Origin: JACMLD01 sp039915085
Lineage (GTDB): Bacteria > Bacteroidota > Bacteroidia > Chitinophagales > Chitinophagaceae
Assembly (NCBI GenBank): GCA_039915085.1
Contig: JBDSOC010000006.1
Span: 1-64,000 of the forward strand
Reading direction: 5' to 3'
DNA length: 64,000 bases
Both the position numbers and the translations under genes were made by a program. Positions 61,960 to 64,000 of the stretch are shown here, in pieces (the stretch's first letter is position 1; each line of letters starts with the position of its first letter). The notes beneath the pieces are model-generated. The model did no database searches. It was not told where the DNA came from and saw only the letters and a list, made by a program, of their open reading frames with translations.

Positions 61960-61984
61960 TGGAGCTGGGGAGGATCGAACTCCG
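61960..61984 (-). ncRNA. ssrA: Isolated tmRNA (ssrA) 3' end: T arm and acceptor strand
   Basis: Read on the minus strand, CGGAG-TTCGATC-CTCCC is a tRNA-like T arm with four of five pairs. It is followed directly by CAGCTCC and A, then C. CAGCTCC pairs with the GGGGCTG that starts tmRNA and matches bacterial ssrA 3' ends such as E. coli CAGCTCCACCA. The conserved tmRNA 5' end (GGGGCTG...TTCGAC) is not found on the minus strand within the following 400 bases, so this is not a whole gene. The 3'-terminal segment of ssrA is a frequent integration target, and such a displaced copy marks one end of an inserted element. Confidence 0.6.
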
Positions 61985-62455
61985 CCTATAACCCTATTAA
62001 TAATCAATTAATTGATAGCTGCTAAACCGCAAAGTCAACAACTTGTACTTATATTGTTCAACTTGTAAGAAGTAGTAAAGGTAATAAAAAATAAAAAAAA
62101 TTCATACATAAAATTTCGGATCTATAAATCTTCAAGCTGCAACCTCCATTCTAAATTAAACTAAAATCTTATGCAGCAGGCCAGTTTAAACCATATTACT
62201 GTGTCTCGAGCGGATTGCTCTCCAGTTTATAATTCATTGAATTTTAAACTGCTAATATTTTTACTCGCTCTATTACTCCCTCAACTTATTAGTTTACTCA
62301 ATTTTACCCACCCTAACAAACACTGCGTTTGTTCAACGAAGGTAAATAAACTTTTTTAATTTTAAAATGCTAGCGATTGCCAAATTTCACGATTTATTTA
62401 TTTAGCCAGTTGGAAAAACCACGCACTTTAACCGCGATGCCCCACCTTGATTTAA
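61985..62455. other. AT-rich gene-poor DNA next to the tmRNA fragment
   Basis: About 470 bases, visibly more AT-rich than the left side. A 62-codon frame (62171-62359) has no recognisable domain. No integrase gene is present up to the window end. Confidence 0.4.
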
Positions 62456-62818
62456 ATGCAAAACGAATGGCCGAACTGGTCTGCGTTGCCGATTTTCCAA
62501 AAGACTGGGGTGATTGATCTAAAAAATACCTTGAAATCGGCGTTTGGAAATATAACCCTAAATGGCGCCACGGTTACTATAACAATGACCTATACACTCA
62601 ACGACAATAGTAATTCGGCACCTGAACAGATAACCCTTCAGTTGGTCTATTACAATAAAAAATCAGATGTGCCTGCCAGCTTGCTAGCCACGGTGTCTGA
62701 CAAGCTTAATAAAATCCAATACGGGGCTTTGCTGGTAAATGTACCCGGCTCCGGACAGCAATTACGAAATGCCAACCCGCGACCACCAATTATTATTGTA
62801 ACAAGGTTTGCCTTTTAA
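62456..62818 (+). CDS. Hypothetical protein of the putative island
   Basis: A 120-residue protein without signal peptide or known motif. The middle shows regular beta-strand patterns (ATVTITMTYTLNDNSNSAPE, QITLQLVYYNKKSDVPAS), and the C-terminus is Pro/Asn-rich (GQQLRNANPRPPIII). An in-frame stop directly precedes the ATG, so the start is fixed. It has no neighbours in an operon. It is probably a gene, but unassigned. Confidence 0.5.
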   Translation: MQNEWPNWSALPIFQKTGVIDLKNTLKSAFGNITLNGATVTITMTYTLNDNSNSAPEQITLQLVYYNKKSDVPASLLATVSDKLNKIQYGALLVNVPGSGQQLRNANPRPPIIIVTRFAF

Positions 62819-63267
62819 TAGCCAACTTATAAATAAAAATGAGGTTAAAATTTTAAAATGTAAGTCTTGGCCTCTTCAAGTCAATTTATCTGTTTCCACC
62901 AACATAAGAAGTTGACAGGCAAATTGTATCATGTGTATATGCGAAGGTTTTAGAAAATGGTGAGTAATGTAGAAAATATAGAGGGCTATTGTCTAGATGG
63001 ATGTTGTGTTACCTCAGTGAGTTAACCACATAAATTTTTTTATTCGCTACATGTGGCATCAGCTTCCAATCGATGACCCAGGGATGAAAATGCCAAAGGA
63101 GTATTGCGACTGCTCTACAAAATCTCTACCCAGACTTTTAGTTGGCCACAAATTTTACATGCTTGTAAAACTTTAGATCAGGCAAGTATATGTCTATTCC
63201 TTTCTTTTCAATAAAGGCAGAATGTTGTATTTTATAATCTTGTATCAAAATATCGAGGGGATAATGT
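62819..63267. other. Intergenic region without recognised features
   Basis: About 450 AT-rich bases between the hypothetical gene and the convergent peptidase. A minus-strand frame at 63138-63404 overlaps the peptidase end in another register and has no domain match. Confidence 0.4.
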
Positions 63268-64000
63268 TCAATGCGTTTTAAATGTAACGGGAACAATCCA
63301 TTCTGGGGGCCTGGCGGAATTTGCCATGGCGATTCCAAATTCATATAATATCCTGGCTTCTGTTGCTGCAGAACGTAAATCCCATTCCGGCCTGATTTCA
63401 TCAAAAGGGGAATGCGCAGGTGTTATTTTTTGAAGCGAATCAACCTTTGAGGCGGACAATGTAAATGACTGACTTTCGATTCCAGTAAATATTGCAGGAA
63501 TTCCCTTTCTTGCAAATGCATATTGGTCAGAGGAGGAGAATACGGATCTGCCCGACGGCACCCCGTAGGGTAGATTATATTTAAAAGCGATCAACTGCAG
63601 AATAGTATCTGCGGAAGTATACCCGTATCCTGAGTTTTCAAGGGCAACGGCTTTGCCCCACGGACTGAAAACATCCATTCCGATAGCCATGATGGTTTTA
63701 TCCGTTGGAAAAAGAGGGCGCATAGCATAGGCGTTTGCACCCAATAATCCGCTTTCCTCAGCTGTGGACGCGACAAAGACCATGGAGCGTTTGGGTTTGG
63801 TTGCCATCTTAGATATTGCTTTCGCAATATTCAACATTTCTGCGATACCACCTGCATTGTCTGCCGCTGCATTGTAAATCGAATCACCAAGCCGTGCGGG
63901 GCCAATTCCATACCCGTCCCAATGTGTCGAATAGACAACGCACTCATTTTTTAGCATGTTATCACTTCCTTCGATAAAGCCAACCATGTTATAGCTCATA
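63268..64000 (-). CDS. M28-family metallopeptidase, C-terminal part
   Basis: The visible 244 residues are the C-terminal part of an M28 aminopeptidase-type zinc peptidase; the N-terminus lies beyond the right edge (SYNMVGFIEGSD is an internal family motif, so its Met is not the start). Metal and catalytic residues are in YSTHWDGYGIGPARLGDS (His, Asp), AADNAGGIAEML (Asp), ASTAEESGLLGA (Glu-Glu), GMDVFSPWG (Asp) and ITPAHSPFDEI (His). Family members remove N-terminal amino acids and are usually exported. It is the first clear gene right of the tmRNA remnant. Confidence 0.87.
   Translation of the reverse strand, partial: MSYNMVGFIEGSDNMLKNECVVYSTHWDGYGIGPARLGDSIYNAAADNAGGIAEMLNIAKAISKMATKPKRSMVFVASTAEESGLLGANAYAMRPLFPTDKTIMAIGMDVFSPWGKAVALENSGYGYTSADTILQLIAFKYNLPYGVPSGRSVFSSSDQYAFARKGIPAIFTGIESQSFTLSASKVDSLQKITPAHSPFDEIRPEWDLRSAATEARILYEFGIAMANSARPPEWIVPVTFKTH

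Noticed and set aside
62171..62359. 62-codon hydrophobic ORF in the AT-rich island DNA
   Set aside because: Hydrophobic stretch arises from T-rich sequence; no domain, start context or neighbours support it.
61960..62400. Complete tmRNA or tRNA gene at the T-arm fragment
   Set aside because: The tmRNA 5' signature GGGGCTG...TTCGAC is missing on the minus strand and no D or anticodon arm fits a tRNA at the right distance. A TTTAGCAGCT stretch nearby resembles a tag end but is not in a workable frame.
63138..63404. 88-codon minus-strand ORF overlapping the M28 peptidase end
   Set aside because: It overlaps the peptidase coding region in another register and shows no family motif.
1..64000. 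CRISPR arrays, transposases, integrases, restriction or toxin-antitoxin systems
   Set aside because: No repeat-spacer pattern and no protein with motifs of these families was found on either strand.

Overview
The window is chromosomal DNA from a Bacteroidota bacterium, most likely family Chitinophagaceae. The evidence is the SusC/SusD pair, a one-piece hybrid two-component regulator, the nusB-DUF1573-yajC-coaE gene order, TAnnTTTG-type -7 promoter boxes, and the absence of clear Shine-Dalgarno sequences. No complete tRNA, no rRNA, no CRISPR array, and no transposase or integrase gene was found.

Layout. Positions 1-20.4 kb are mostly housekeeping: a partial RluD-type pseudouridine synthase, lipB, a D-cysteine desulfhydrase/ACC deaminase-type enzyme, a nucleotidyltransferase, and an ECF sigma factor overlapping a predicted anti-sigma/serine-protease fusion. 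Next come a heptad-repeat lipoprotein, an aspartate aminotransferase, two tandem PepSY-like paralogues, a cupin, a DinB-type protein, an RlmK-like methyltransferase, coaE/yajC/DUF1573/nusB, groES-groEL, a YbiT-like ABC-F protein and an exported amidohydrolase. Positions 20.6-33.0 kb form a polysaccharide utilisation locus (PUL): HTCS, SusC, SusD and two surface glycan-binding lipoproteins, with no glycoside hydrolase inside it.

Positions 33.5-55.8 kb are an accessory sugar-catabolism region. A five-gene minus-strand operon encodes a TIM-barrel isomerase, an ApnO-like oxidoisomerase, a Gfo/Idh/MocA dehydrogenase, and the ATPase and permease of a ribose-type ABC importer with no binding protein. 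AraC and GntR/LacI-type regulators follow. Then come a GH95 enzyme whose three polar catalytic positions are swapped (Asn/Asn/Asp to Asp/Asp/Asn), a lone PAS histidine kinase, and an operon of PQQ dehydrogenase-cytochrome c, GH140 (apiosidase family) and GH172 (DUF2961). An arabinose/fucose isomerase-like protein, an exported FAD oxidoreductase, a VOC protein and a GNAT enzyme complete the region. My main hypothesis is that this region releases and catabolises a branched or rare pentose such as D-apiose. GH140 would free the sugar, the PQQ enzyme and/or the Gfo/Idh enzyme would oxidise it, and the ApnO-like enzyme would act on the acid.

Positions 56.3-61.8 kb carry an OmpA/TSP3 envelope protein, an Fpg/Nei glycosylase without zinc-finger cysteines, and an FAD/NAD(P)-binding protein. 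At about 61.96 kb there is an isolated tmRNA 3' end on the minus strand, with a minus-strand terminator just beyond it but no tmRNA body. This is what a genomic island inserted in ssrA leaves behind, so the AT-rich, gene-poor sequence to the right (an orphan ORF and a partial M28 peptidase) may be the start of an island running out of the window.
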